Origin: Phaeoceros laevis
Taxonomy: Eukaryota; Anthocerotophyta; Anthocerotopsida; Notothyladales
Assembly (NCBI GenBank): GCA_049999765.1
Contig: JBNGIQ010006052.1
Coordinates: forward strand, 1-64,000
DNA length: 64,000 nucleotides
Reading direction: 5' to 3'
In this document: positions 33,289 to 45,458 of the stretch, piece after piece
How positions within the stretch are numbered: position 1 is the stretch's first letter
How the letters are laid out: every line of letters starts with the position of its first letter
Position numbers and translations under genes: made by a program
The notes under the pieces: generated by a model
Told to the model about the DNA's origin: nothing
Databases searched by the model: none
Seen by the model: the letters and a program-made list of their open reading frames with translations, nothing else

Positions 33289-34808
33289 ATTAATATTATC
33301 ATCAAATACAAAGAAAACGGCCTCAAAGGTTTTCTAAGTTGACTCATGAATGAGAAGGTGATCAGTGGAAGTGACGTTGCTGGCAAGCACCATGTGCATG
33401 AATTCTCATGTTTGTGCTATGTTCCAAACCTATTGGCCAGCGTGTGCCAACAGAGGGTGGGAACTCGTACCCAACGCTTCAGTTCTGTGTTGAACGCCAC
33501 AGAAGGCTGCCTTTCCGGTTTCCAAGCGCTCACCAGGGCCACATCCCTCCAACCTCCAGAATGGGCACTGTACTCCCTCACGAATTCCGGCGACCTCACC
33601 TACCACCTCCAAGCTTTGCAAACGGCACTCGCTCTACACAAGTACCGTGGTGGCAGCCGCAACAGGATGCCTCTCACCAGTTCCCGCGGCAGCGGGATGC
33701 CGTCCACTACTCTGCACCCATCCTTCACCTGCACCCGTACCGCGCCTTTCCTGCTCCCAGCCACGCCTTCGAAACTTGTCAGAATTGCGATGGAAGTGAA
33801 CTGTGAAGTGACAATTTATGAAGTTGTCCCGGACGCGCATAGCACAGGGACGTTAGTGTTCCCTTTCAGACTTCCTTTGGACAGTTTCTTTATTAATTAC
33901 CACTCCATGATCTCCAAAGACTCCAATGCTCTCCATACCGAACCCAGCAAGGCCACACGGAAACGGAGTTTAAATTTGTGGACACCTTCTAGAAGGTGTA
34001 GTTCTAGCAATTCTGCACTGTCCAGCTCGTGGTGCACGCAGTGACAGTTTCTTCTTCTTCTACAATGCTTTGCTTATTAGGGACCGGATTAAATCTGCTC
34101 ATCTCCTGCCTGCCCAACCTGCCGAATTCGAAGTAAAAACGAGGACTGCACGAGTGCTGGAACGAAACAGCCAGCCTTTTTCAAACCCACCTCCACAAAA
34201 GCCACAAAGGGACAGCGTACATGTCAAGAAAACGGAAACCGGTTTCAATGTGAGAATGTGCGGCCACTTTGAACGAAACAAAGCGTTCATCCTCACATTT
34301 TAGAAAGGGGGAGATTGGTAGAAGCAGCTCTAAATACTGACCTCCTTGTTGGGTCATGAAAGGTAGGTAAGGACATAGTAGGACTTCTGGAGACAGGACA
34401 AATGCACAGCTTGTGAACCTGCTGATCATTGATTTGATTCACTTATTGCATGAGAGTGGAGCCCTGACGGGTACGGAAAGCATTTTGGCCAAAACGTCAG
34501 GCACATCGCTATCTCTCCGAGTTGACAAAAATAAGACGGTTGTGTCTCACATCACGTCCATTACATTTAGCGCCCCTGCTCAGCAGATGGACATGTCACA
34601 TTGGTCACATAGGAAAACCATCCTCAAACGTCAAATTAGCTCATGAATAAGAACCTTGGAGAAGGTGATCAGTGGAAGTGAAGTTGCTGGCAAGCACTGG
34701 TCACATGAATTCTCATCCACTGCCCCTTCGTAATTTTGAGAGCCCGGCCATCTGGGTTCACCAAAATCCTCAGCTAAAGGGACAATTGGTGACTCAAAAC
34801 CCTTCAAG
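33289..34808. other. Spacer with duplicated block and a possible unassigned exon
   Basis: About 60 bp at 33353-33412 (GAAGGTGATCAGTGGAAGTG) recurs at 34663-34720. Between them, on the plus strand at about 33450-33806, an open frame rich in proline, histidine and glutamine (SRMGTVLPHEFRRPHLPPP, HYSAPILHLHPYRAFP) has coding-like third positions, possibly the last exon of an unrecognised gene or a relic. I cannot name it. Confidence 0.3.
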
Positions 34809-37374
34809 TCAAGATCTTATTCTCCACGAGTGGATGCACATCTGAGTAACAGGATCTTGTCGCCAAATCTTGGTGTGCTGCAACACCCCATTCAGGGCGA
34901 GGTCCCCATGGTCAACAGTGAAGCAAACCGAGTCCTGGCACTTCTTCAGTGACTCTTCCACTTGCTCAACGTCTGACAACGGCTGGAACTGGAATTGTTG
35001 GTCTTCCAGTGCAATCACATTGAGGCCATTGTCATAGGCACACCCTGCTGTTTTCGACCACTTCTCGGCCTGGAGTCCACAGAGTATAGCGTTGAAGCTG
35101 TCATCCTCTGTAAGATTTGCTGCTACAGCGAAGTTCACAACAGCTTCCAGTGCCTCTATGGTGCTTTTCTCTGCCCTTGCGGAAATGAACTTAAGTCCGA
35201 ACTGTCTCACGGCCTCGGGTGGCAAGTTCTCTTCATAGGCAAGGCTTGCCAACAAGCAGTTGCTGCCAAAAGACATAAGATAGGGCCGTGGATCCCTAAC
35301 CCAGTACAACCCTGGGTCGCTAACAATCACATTCTTCCCTTGCTTCAGGAGGTGCACTACCGCAGGCAAGACGAACAACATTTCTGGCTCACAGAACAGA
35401 TCAGCTTCGCAGTCGCTGTCTCCATATCTCTCTTCTTTCCTCAACGGCTCCATGTAGACTGCAAGACCCAGGGTGAAGGCATGTGTGTACATTTCCTCAT
35501 CAAGGGCAGAAACCAGTAAGTTGATCTGCAACTCCTTCAATCTGCAAGCAAAGCTTGCTACCAGCTCCTTCTGGGCAGCACTGGCCACCACTAACACAAC
35601 AGTCTCATTTTCATCTCCCACATGAGGGAGAAGATCATCGAGCATGAGAGGGAACCCAGGGGTGCGCATCCCCCTTTCTTTTGGGATCAATTCCAAACCA
35701 GCATCGATCTCCTGAGGAACATTTCCACAGAGTATTGCTCTCCCACGTATCTGCATTTCAGTCTGTGTCCGTTGAGCCATGACAGAATAGCTACATCGAC
35801 AAGAACCAGCCTTTAAGTGGTGCATCAAGCACAACTTGCCCTCAGCTAACTCAGCACAGGGCAACAACTTCCATGGCACATGCAAGGCCATGCCACTCTG
35901 CTCGATGAAGGAACCGCTCAGCCTTGACAAATAAATATTCGCATCTGCTTCGTAGTTGGTACGCTTGTTGGAGCTCCAAAAGTTCTTCACCCCCCGAGCC
36001 TCAGCAAACGAGGATGATGAGGAGTTCTGCTGAGCTTCAGTTAGGTGCGCATAGGAATGAGAAACGTGAACGGCTGTGGAAGCAGTGGATACGTCAACCA
36101 CAGTGCGGCTTCCGTTGTGAAGCATTTCGTGAACCATCCAATTGTCATATCTGCCTCTCCCATATGCGAAGGGCGGCATCTGCGTCTCAAAAAGTGGAGG
36201 GGTGCCTGCCCCTCCATTCCATGCCCAGAAATCGAGCCCACCATGAGTATGAAGTACTCCATGTTCAACAACGTACTCCCGGACTCCCTGGTCTGAAACA
36301 GCGGTCCCACTTTTCTTGTGCTGCCACTGCCATGGGCCCGTGCTCCGTCCTGAACTCTCGAAGGGTTCAGTATCTCCAACTGCAGAATAATTTCTCTTGG
36401 GAACGGGCGCTTCAGCAAGTGAGAAAGGGAAGTCCGGGACATCCCAACGGTTTCCCGTGACTATCCAATGAGTGAACCTGGAGGACACCTTTTGCAACAC
36501 CGGAAGAAAGTCGTGAAGAGTGTAGATATCGGCATTGCTCAGTATATAAATGGCTGGATTGCCAAGAGCTGCCGCCGCTGCTTGTACCCTTGCCACCACA
36601 GAGTGAAACTGAGGGATCCCGAGAAAATTGTGGTCAATGAAAGGCTCCACCACAACTTTTCCCGGGAACCGGTCCCTCACCTCGTAGAATGAGGGATCGT
36701 CTCCCAGAAGGATGACCTGCTTTACTGGCCTGAGACGCAGCCAGGACTTGAGAGCTTGCAACTGTCGTTCTCTAACCTGCCCCACAAACGGCTTTGGTGC
36801 TGTGAAGAAGTATATGGGCAAACCAGAAGACCCCCTGGAACCCCTATCTGTCAACCTCCGTGAGTGAGCTTCTCCCAAGTGCTTGGTAGAACAAATGCCA
36901 AAGCAGCAAAGATACGAAGTGCCGCCACCGTCTGAGCTCTGAACAGCCCAGAACAGCAGGACCTGTATTCCTGCAATCAGTAAACAGAGAATGCACTCAT
37001 AATCCAACCGCAGAGATACATCACAGACGCACCCTTAGCCAGATTTTAAACATGCAGATACCTGCGCAGAGCAGGAGGGCGAGAGCCACTGCACAGCTCT
37101 TGGCAGGTGATCTCCCACAGACTGAGTCCTGGTTTTGCCAGCACCATTCTGCCGCCTTGCTGCTGTCACCAAATAGCGTCCTCCTGGCGCCATCACCGCC
37201 AGTCATAAGAAAATCCTCATGCGGGCAGGATGCCCACAACTCTGGGGGCAATGCTACACCTGGGTATGCTGCATTTGTCGCGGGCCTTCCAATCCGCTTG
37301 CTGGAAGTCCCTCGCCTTCGGGACTCGGGACTCTCCCTAGCTCCGTCCAGAAATTGAAGCTGGCGAGCTGGCAT
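34809..37374 (-). CDS. Two-domain Golgi-type glycosyltransferase (RWD-type plus GT77-like)
   Basis: Exons 37062-37374 and 34809-36970 (91-bp GT-AG intron) give 824 residues. Splicing unites a membrane anchor at about residues 94-115 (AVALALLLCAG / IQVLLFWAV), implying a type II Golgi protein. The first catalytic-like domain (about 155-415) has YILSNADIYTLHDFLPVL (NAD at 250-252), VTGNRWD at 276-281 and MPPFAYGRGRYDNW near 370-382, as in an uncharacterised family of nucleotide-sugar transferases. The second (about 560-790) resembles the Nucleotid_trans/GT77 fold: VVASAAQKELVASF, LLVSALDEEMY, then KNVIVSDPGLYWVRDPRPY, where the usual metal-binding DxD is DPG. That change may make the second domain inactive. 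Part of the gene is duplicated at 32710-33288. Substrate unknown. Confidence 0.75.
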
Positions 37375-38180
37375 CCAGGTTCCCGGCGCCTGCTCGCAAA
37401 AGCTCTGTGGTCAGGCTTCGGTGCCTCGATGTACTCGTCCATCTCGTACAAAAGTATGAACAGTCCATCCAGTCTCTGAATGGCTGCGGTACACCATTAA
37501 GTATTAAGTGTCCTGCGAGCACACTCAAGGACAATGACGCCAAGTACGTTCATTTCTTCCCCACGATCATTTTTTATTGCTTCCCCAGGCTTCCGCTTTG
37601 GTGCCAAATTGGTGGCTGTCGCTGGCGGTCCCACACGTAATAGTAAGTCCTTATCTAGGCAGCTAGCGACCCAGTCCTCTTGGTTCCTTCACGACCAGCT
37701 TTAGAGATGGTTTTGAACCAAAGAGATACCGTAGTGTAAGCCCTCTTATGGCATTTTCAATTGTCCTGGGATTTTTCTTTAAACGGAACCCCAGGGCCAG
37801 GGCTTCAAGCACTGTGAACCCGACTAGTGACAAGGGCTTCATGTACCCAAAAGAATTACAGAATGAACCTAATAGAGGTTCTGAACTTCTAACTAACAGT
37901 CCTTCCTACCTTGATGATGTTGAAAACCCGGCACCCAAGGCCGCATGATGATTGCATAATGGTACAAAGGCACGTCGCCTAGGCCTTTGTCCCTAGCGCT
38001 GTGTTTGCAAAACCTTACACAAGGAACCGTCCTCAGTTCCCCGTAGGCATAGGACTTGTCCTGCGGATGCCACTGTAGGGGGCACAGAAAAAACGTAACA
38101 TCCCGCGAGGACCATTTTCAGCCCCTACACACTCTGGACTCAGTGACCCAACTCATCCCCCGTTTTGTATCCAGTTGATG
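37375..38180. other. Spacer with an unassigned small open frame
   Basis: On the plus strand 37748-37948 could encode 66 residues (MAFSIVLGFFFKRNPRARAS then KGFMYPKELQNEPNRGSELL) with coding-like codons. I know no relative. It could be a small gene, an exon or chance. Confidence 0.25.
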
Positions 38181-41100
38181 TTATCTGAAGATCTCGGAAG
38201 AAGCCGTGTCACTGGAGTTATCTGGGCTTCTGTTTTTCCCACCATTGCTGCTGCTGTCCTTTCCACCTTTGCTGCTGCTGTCCTTCCCAGCTTTCCTACT
38301 GCCATCTTTCCCATGCTTACTTCGATCAGGAGAAGCTAATGCCTGCAGCCGACCTCGAAGTCCCTTTAGCTGCTTGATGCGGGCCTCAACTCTTGCTGAT
38401 AATCCAATGGATGTTCGTTGCACAGCCTTCGTTTTCTCCCTCAACCACATCTCTGGATCCTTGTTGTGCTTGTCCAGGTAATGTACCTCTTGAATCACAT
38501 GATGATCCAGTGGCCTGAAAGTTCTTTGGAGTGAGGAGAACGTGAAGTAAGGGATGAGGCAGGTAACAGTGACAAGCATAGTGCTTATCCAGAATTCAGC
38601 TGAAGGAGCCAGTCCTTCAACAAACACCTTGTAAGCTGTGGTTGATACACTGGGGTCGATAGCTCCATATACCACGAGGAGGAGATACCAAGCTGCAATA
38701 CTTCCCCAGATCACTAGGTGTTGGATCCAAGTGAAGTAGCCTATAACCAGCGCAAGCTGCGAGTTGACAGTCCAAATCACAGTGGTATAGATAGCAGCTC
38801 CAAAAATGTTCAGGTCAGCCACTTGACCACTTTTTCTGAACGCTTGCGGTAAGAACATCCGAAAATAGAAGAAGAAAATAATAAGGGAACTGTACACTCC
38901 ATTAAACATCCAGCCAAGGATGCGAGGCCAGTTAAAAAACATGTTGCTTGGCCCTTGCTGGTATATGGCTGGAAACTGCGATACAAGACAAAGCCAAGCC
39001 GAATCAGAGAGGCAGTTGAACACCCAGTTGGAGGACAAACGACCTAACAACTACTTAACAACTCAGGTAAATGGTCTGCAGTCTAGGAACTCGTTTTTGC
39101 ACGTAAGAGCGAAAAGCCCTAATTTCTTTATCGCCAGAAGTGCAACCAATGTCCATACCTGCATGCATACTTTTGATGAAATGTCCTGCTCAAATACACC
39201 CAGGGCAATGACTGGTAGAGAAGTGAAGATGACATTGAAGAGTGACATAAACCAATCATTGTACAAAGTCTGCCCTGAAAACATGGTGTACGCCTCGTAG
39301 TAGAAAATAGTGAGGCCAAAGGTGATGTTCTTGTAGAAGAAGTAACAAATCTGCCAGAGAGGGAGTGTCAAAGCAGGCCTGTCAGTGTCGCATATGTCCC
39401 GACATCATTACCAAGCAAATAGTTGTTGTAATGGGTAGTGGTCTGAAGGCCTGAAATATGCTCAAGTATTGTTGTGATCGTACCATTAGAGCAATTCGCC
39501 TGTAGCACCAGTGGCCATGAACGACCAGCAAACGTTCTAAAAATCGAAATTGAGCAATAGCAAAATCGCTGGCCATCACTGCCTGGAAACACAAATGCAA
39601 CACAAAATACGTGAGAACTCCTCCAGTGTGCATCTCCCCTGTATCGAGCAGTCACACATCCAAATGCATAGTAAAATTATCTGGCATGCGGTTTATAAAC
39701 CACATTGTTGGGGAATGCGCTTCCATATTATGGGAATGGCTATTATGGGAAAGCTATTAGTCATACTGACCTGCATTCCTTCAACACCACTGATGCCAAT
39801 TCCAATGTCAGCCTCCTGTATCATGCCGACATCATTTGCTCCATCGCCAATGCCCAAAGTGGTTCTACCAGAACCCTCTTTGACAAGCCTGGTAACCTGC
39901 CCAATTGCATACCGTGTCAATGGCCCGTTAAACCTTAAACCAAAGGACGATAAGTTAGTGCTATCTTACCAGGGCCTTTTGCTTTGGAGAGACCCTACAA
40001 CATACGACAGATGCACATTTCACCGCAAGGTCCAAAAACGTCTTCTTCACGTCTTCCTCCAAGGCATATGTCAAAGACTTCCCATCAATTATGAGAGCAA
40101 ATGCTGCATCAATACTCTCATTCTTCTCGATGAGTTGCATTCCTGCATCTATTTGCTTGACTATACTTTCTTTTGAAACCTGTCACGTCACAACCAACAA
40201 GTGAGCCAAAACGGCGGCAAAATCATGGAGGCAAAACGAAGTTGCCTTGCTTGAAGAATCTAAAGACTACGAAATTCCATCTTCTACTGTAGTTCAAGCC
40301 TGGCAACATCTAGGTTTAGTACCTTTGCAATGTTTCCCTTATCTCCAAACTCCTCAGCTGTGTTTATCTCTGGAGTGTCCAAGCTGATTATGATTTGCTG
40401 CATTCCCTGCCTGAGAAGACTGCAAGCAAAACTGCAGACCACATAACAGAAGCTAGTAAGGGTCCGCTCCTTTGCTCGCCGTGCAATGAAGATTGAGGTT
40501 ACTTGGTTTAAAGAACGCAACCTACCCTATGTTTATTGCTGTTTCCATCTTGTCTCCAGTAAGAACCCAAATTTTAAGACCAGCTTGAGCCAACCTGTCA
40601 ATACATTCCGGCACCTGCGACCAGCCAAGAACCTTAGACCAGGAGACACGACTTCTTGACTGCTCCTACTCGAAAAAGCTGAAAACTAAGGTAAAATGAC
40701 AAGCATAAGCTTACCCCTTTCTGAAGTTTGTCCTCTACTGCAGTTGCTCCAACCAGGATAAGATCCTTCTCTATCAGCTCAGATGCAGCATCCACCTTCA
40801 GATCATGATCAGAGCCAACTGTTTGTTTGGCTTTTAGAAAACTATCACTCCACTCATTGTATTCCTCTTCACTGAGAATTCGATATGAAAGTGCAAGGGT
40901 TCTCAGCCCTGCATCCCCATACTTAGCTAGATGTGCCTTTGTGGGTGCAAGATACGCCTTCCCTTTCGAGGATAGCCTACTGAATATCACGCTACAAAAT
41001 GCAACAAAAAATTCACAGCAAGGATTTAGCGCAGTGCTGCAGCAATTTTGCAGTTCAGAATGTAATACTAGAGTACAGTAGGAGAGACCTGTCAGCTCCC

Positions 41101-43323
41101 TTGCACATGATAATAATCTGATTATCTGGATCCCTCAAGATGACAGACATGCGCTTCCGGGTACTGTTAAACTCCAGAACATTCAGCACTTTGTATTCCC
41201 TGCACAAAAAGACAAATATTAGTACACTATCCATAAGCACATTCAACTTCATAAAACCATGGCTAAGTGACGAACTGCTTTTGTACCGCTTGACTTCTTT
41301 GCCTGAGCTGACATCAGGCTCTCGTATGTGCACTGACGACTGCTTTCGCTTGGAAAATTCAAATCCAAATTGCCGCGCAGCCACCACAAACGCAGCCTCA
41401 TCAGGGGATTCAGCCTCATAAGTGATCACACCGGTCTCTTCATCCTTATCTGGAATTGCTGTGTGACAGAGAGCCAAAATGCGGAAAAACATTCGTAGGT
41501 TTTCAGCATTAGGCTGGTCAACCCAATGGCCATCCATCAGGCGGGAGTCTTTGAAGCCAAACCCCTTAACTTCAGGGACTGCACTGCCTCCTTGACCCGA
41601 TTCTTCCTCAAGCTCGTCTCCGTCACCCTCAAGTTCCTGAGGCTCTTGACCCATTCTCTTTGCGGTTGCCCTTTCAACCTCAGTTATCCCACGCCCATAT
41701 GCAATCCCGCCGACAGAGCATTTCAAAAAGTCCATCTGGTTACAGGTTAGAGTACCTGTCTTATCAGAAAGGATTGTGTCAACCTGCCCCAGCTCCTCAT
41801 TCAAATTCGAAGTACGGGCTCTGGCAGGTGTGTCTGACTCCTCGTGATACATTTCAATGTCCTGATTTATGAACATTGCCTGCAGTACCTTGACAACTTC
41901 AATCGAGACATACAGTGAGATCGGAATTAGGTAGCCGTACAGAATAAGAGCTGTTATCAGGTGTAGCAGTGCCGAAACTACTGCATTCTCCGGATCATAG
42001 TAGATTTCAGTGTTGTCTGGTCTCAAATACCACATGTGTGGCATTTCAAATTTCGTCCTGATGCCGTAAACCACAGACCCCACCACAGAGATAAAAACCA
42101 GAACCGCAAAAAGCAGATAAATGATAAGATCCATCTTCCGCTCAATGCGAGTCCTCTTAGAAGGAGGGTCCGTGGCATTCATCATCACCTTCGTGTCATG
42201 TCCACTAAAGATCACCACCCCATAGATGTGATTTGTGTTGCGAAGCTTGGAATCTCTTAGCAGAATCTGCTCCGGGCCAATGGGCAAAGTCTCCCCTTTT
42301 GTCTCCAGGTTGCCAATGAAGGTATACAAACTGGGGTTGGGGTCTTCGCACTTGACGATGCCATGAAACGAACCAAACTCAGACTTCTCATCCAGCTCTA
42401 TGGTCTTCTCCAAAGACCTTTTGAGCTTTAAATTTGTCTCTCCATCCAGATTCATGGTCTCAACATAGCATATGCCGTCCGGATAGTTTGAGGACAGCAA
42501 GAGCAGATCAGCAGGAAAGAACTGATCTTTCTCAACCATAACAACGTCCCCTACTCGAAGCCGCTTCCAGTATGTCTGTGTGAAGTCTCCGTTACCCACG
42601 TGCACTTGCACTTTCCGGTTGTTCACAACGTTGTCCTGAAATAAGAGGCCATCAACGTCCCCAGGAGTAATCAACAGGTTAGTCCTGCTATTCTCACTAC
42701 ATCTCAAGAGAGAGGGCAGCAACCAAATATTGCGATTTAGATACGACAAGGGCAAGCCATACCTGCTTGAAGCGTTTCCAATCTTCCAGGGCCTCTTTCA
42801 GCATACTAACCCCCACAACAAAGACGAGTGGGGCAATCAGGCTGGCTGCTGAGAAGGGCGAGACTGGTGTCAAAGACAGAGCAGCTGTAAGCAGAAAGTA
42901 GAGATTTGCTACTCTCCGGAACTGCTCGAACAGTGATTTGGGGAAAAACGTGAAGATGTTGTACTTGGTCGTAGACACATAGTTGTCCTTGTACTTGTAA
43001 GGCTTCTGGCGATGTTTCTCTGAGTTGTTGCAGAAGACAACTCGGGAGAAGCCTGGGCCCCCCACAGGTATTGACTCCTGCTCATCCGCGCTAGCGGGTG
43101 GCCGCATACAGCCATAGGAGTACAGCTTGCTCAACCTGATGGTTTTGCGGGCTTTGGCATGCTTGACTTTCCTAATCGAGTTCTCCTCGCCCAGGGTGTC
43201 GATCTTCACCTCAAGATGCCTCTTCGAGTCGGAGCCCAAGGCCCGAGACACTCTGGCTTCCACAGAGCGCGATGTCTCATTCCCCTCATCTAAAAGATGA
43301 GCTTCTACCTCCCTCATTGTCAT
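38181..43323 (-). CDS. P4-type phospholipid-transporting ATPase (aminophospholipid flippase, ALA family)
   Basis: Eleven exons join in consistent phases: 42763-43323, 41287-42635, 41089-41199, 40715-40991, 40526-40614, 40323-40431, 39970-40179, 39771-39896, 39484-39582, 39159-39350, 38181-38975, giving 1305 residues. P4-ATPases flip phospholipids to the cytosolic leaflet, usually with an ALIS/CDC50 partner. Landmarks: [32 protein letters not shown], the actuator DGET at about 251-254, the PISL membrane motif at 423-426, phosphorylation site DKTGT at 476-480, the nucleotide-domain segment [22 protein letters not shown], and the C-terminal membrane helices ([31 protein letters not shown]). The N-terminal IGGPGFSR-type region favours the ALA4-12 clade. 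The tail carries a Lys-Asp-Ser-rich repeat ([18 protein letters not shown]). All catalytic motifs are intact. Confidence 0.95.
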
Positions 43324-45458
43324 AAGCGCCAGGAGGGCCTCGCCCGATCCTAATGCGCTAACAACAATCTACACCAACGAACCACCTCCACCCCCTGCGG
43401 CAACGACTACAATGTATCGCGTCGAACCGAAACCAGGCTCCCACAAACAGCCACCGAGATTGCCCAGTCCTGCTGCTGCTTAGCCCTCCCCCGCTCCAGC
43501 CCCCGAGTCCAGCAAGTGTCAGAGCGCCGCGACCGTCCTGCCTAACTCCGCATCGCGACCTTCCGAACTCGCCTCATCCTTCCTAAATAGGCCGCAATCC
43601 CGGACGGTGGTGAAGGAGCTCGCAAGACTGCCGCAGGCCAGATCGGACGCCATCATCGCTGAAAATGCCACCAACTTCACCCCTAAATACCAGACATGTA
43701 CGCCCGATCCCTGCCGATCCTGCCAAGCAGCTGATTCCCGACAAAGCCGCGACGTAACCAAGGGCAGGAAGGCAGGCGCTGCCACGCTCACGATGAGCCC
43801 CGGCACCAATGGACAAGACCCGCAGCCGAGACTCTGGAATGGGAGCTCACTCCGCTCTAAAGTCCTCCGGATTTAATGCCGCGAATGGCACCCGGGAAGA
43901 GAGGAGGCGGCAGCAGGCAGGAGCCGGGAAGGGGAGGCCGACGAGGGAGCGAAGCGAAGCCAGCCCGGGCGCGTCGAATCCGAGAGTTGGTGGTGCGGAG
44001 CGGCAGGACGGCAGCTTCGGGCAGGCGAGGTCAGCTGAGATGCGCGGCGATGGCGGATGACTGGAGGACCAATCTCCGCGGCTCTGGTGCAGCAATGACC
44101 TGTCGCCATGGCAGTGGCCGGGGAAAGAGGGACCGCGGTCTAGCGGGAAGTTGCTTGGGCCCCCTTTCTTGCCGGGAGAAACGTTTTCCCCGATCCCGGC
44201 TCTCCCCGGTCACCGCCGGCGCAACGGCTATTTACGAAGAGTATCCCACTAACCATCGGGTCACCAACGTGGCTACTAACATCGTGCATGCAGAAAGAGC
44301 TTTCCCCCTTCTGCCTGCTTCCTCCGCCTTCCTCCTCCATGTAGAGTACATGTATGGACAACGTTGTGGTTGGCCCACGCGGCTAGGCTGGCTCTCCCTC
44401 GGGCAGGAGCGGCCGCCCTTTGCCTCGCTGCCTGCTGCTCACCAGCCGAGAAAGATGTCTAGCCATGGAAGTTTCGATGACACACACGGCATCCCTCGTC
44501 GGGGTCGGTCTACACGGATCTATCTCAGCTTCGTTAGGTCTCGCAGGCACTTCACATGATCGCTCATGCTTACGCCACTCTTCGCGTACTCCTATCCCTT
44601 TCAGGTCAAGCCTGTCCAGGTGTCGGCCACAGACTTTTCTTCAGCAAAGGCGGCAAAGCCCAGCCTGGAGGCTAGTAAACAGCAGGGGGAACGGGGTAGT
44701 CTAGATTGCTGAATTGCAGTGGAAACGGAAGCGTGGTGCTTTTTGCCGGTTTTGGATTTTGGACTCGGGGTGTGATCTCTGATTTGACTATTTGACTTAG
44801 TACAGCATGGTGGCGTTCTATGCATTCTGATGACGCTTGCATTGCTGGCCTGGACTGGGCGACTGGGCAGGAGCACAGCTAGAGGACTGTGCGGGGAGCT
44901 GAATTATCCACACAAACGCACATATAGTAATATTCTGCGGAAGGTATGTATGTCCGAGCTCACTCAGATTTGACTTTGTCGGGAAACTGCGAAGTAACTT
45001 GGGCTTTGGCGCAGTAGCACAGGTTTAGTAGATCCAGCATCTCGGGGGATACTGCGGAGGGTACCTTGGAGTATCGATTTTTTTGGGTGCTCATCGGTGG
45101 AAGCAGAATTTTGGAAGACTGTTGTGGGGCCTGGATGTCACATAGGTCAAAACACTACTACAGTACGTCAAGACTCAAGTTGCCGCTTTTTCTGAGTACT
45201 TTATACTCCCATCCGCGTGCCACCCACCTACTGTGTGGTGTGGTTTGCCTCACTGGGAAGTCTGTCTAAAAATTGCTCACTGGAACCTTTTAGGACTCCG
45301 CCGAGGTACGTACAGAATTTCCTTCTTTCTTGCAGCGTTTCGCAACTTGTGCTTGGGGCTTGCCGGCCGGCCAAGCACAGGACTAAATCCATCGGGACAT
45401 ATTTTGGGAACAGACCAAAAAAGGGTTGGCTTCTGGGAGAAGCTCTGCCAGCTAGAAT
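43324..45458. other. Spacer; GC-rich upstream region of the flippase gene
   Basis: 43324-44560 is GC-rich and probably holds the flippase promoter and 5' UTR. Open frames here, including one of 227 codons on the plus strand at 43876, are Arg/Gly-rich by composition and match nothing. 44600-45458 shows no gene. Confidence 0.4.

Noticed and set aside
43876-44559. Plus-strand open frame of 227 codons upstream of the flippase gene
   Set aside because: GC-rich promoter-like DNA gives long Arg/Gly-rich frames in several registers; no domain, start context or homology seen.
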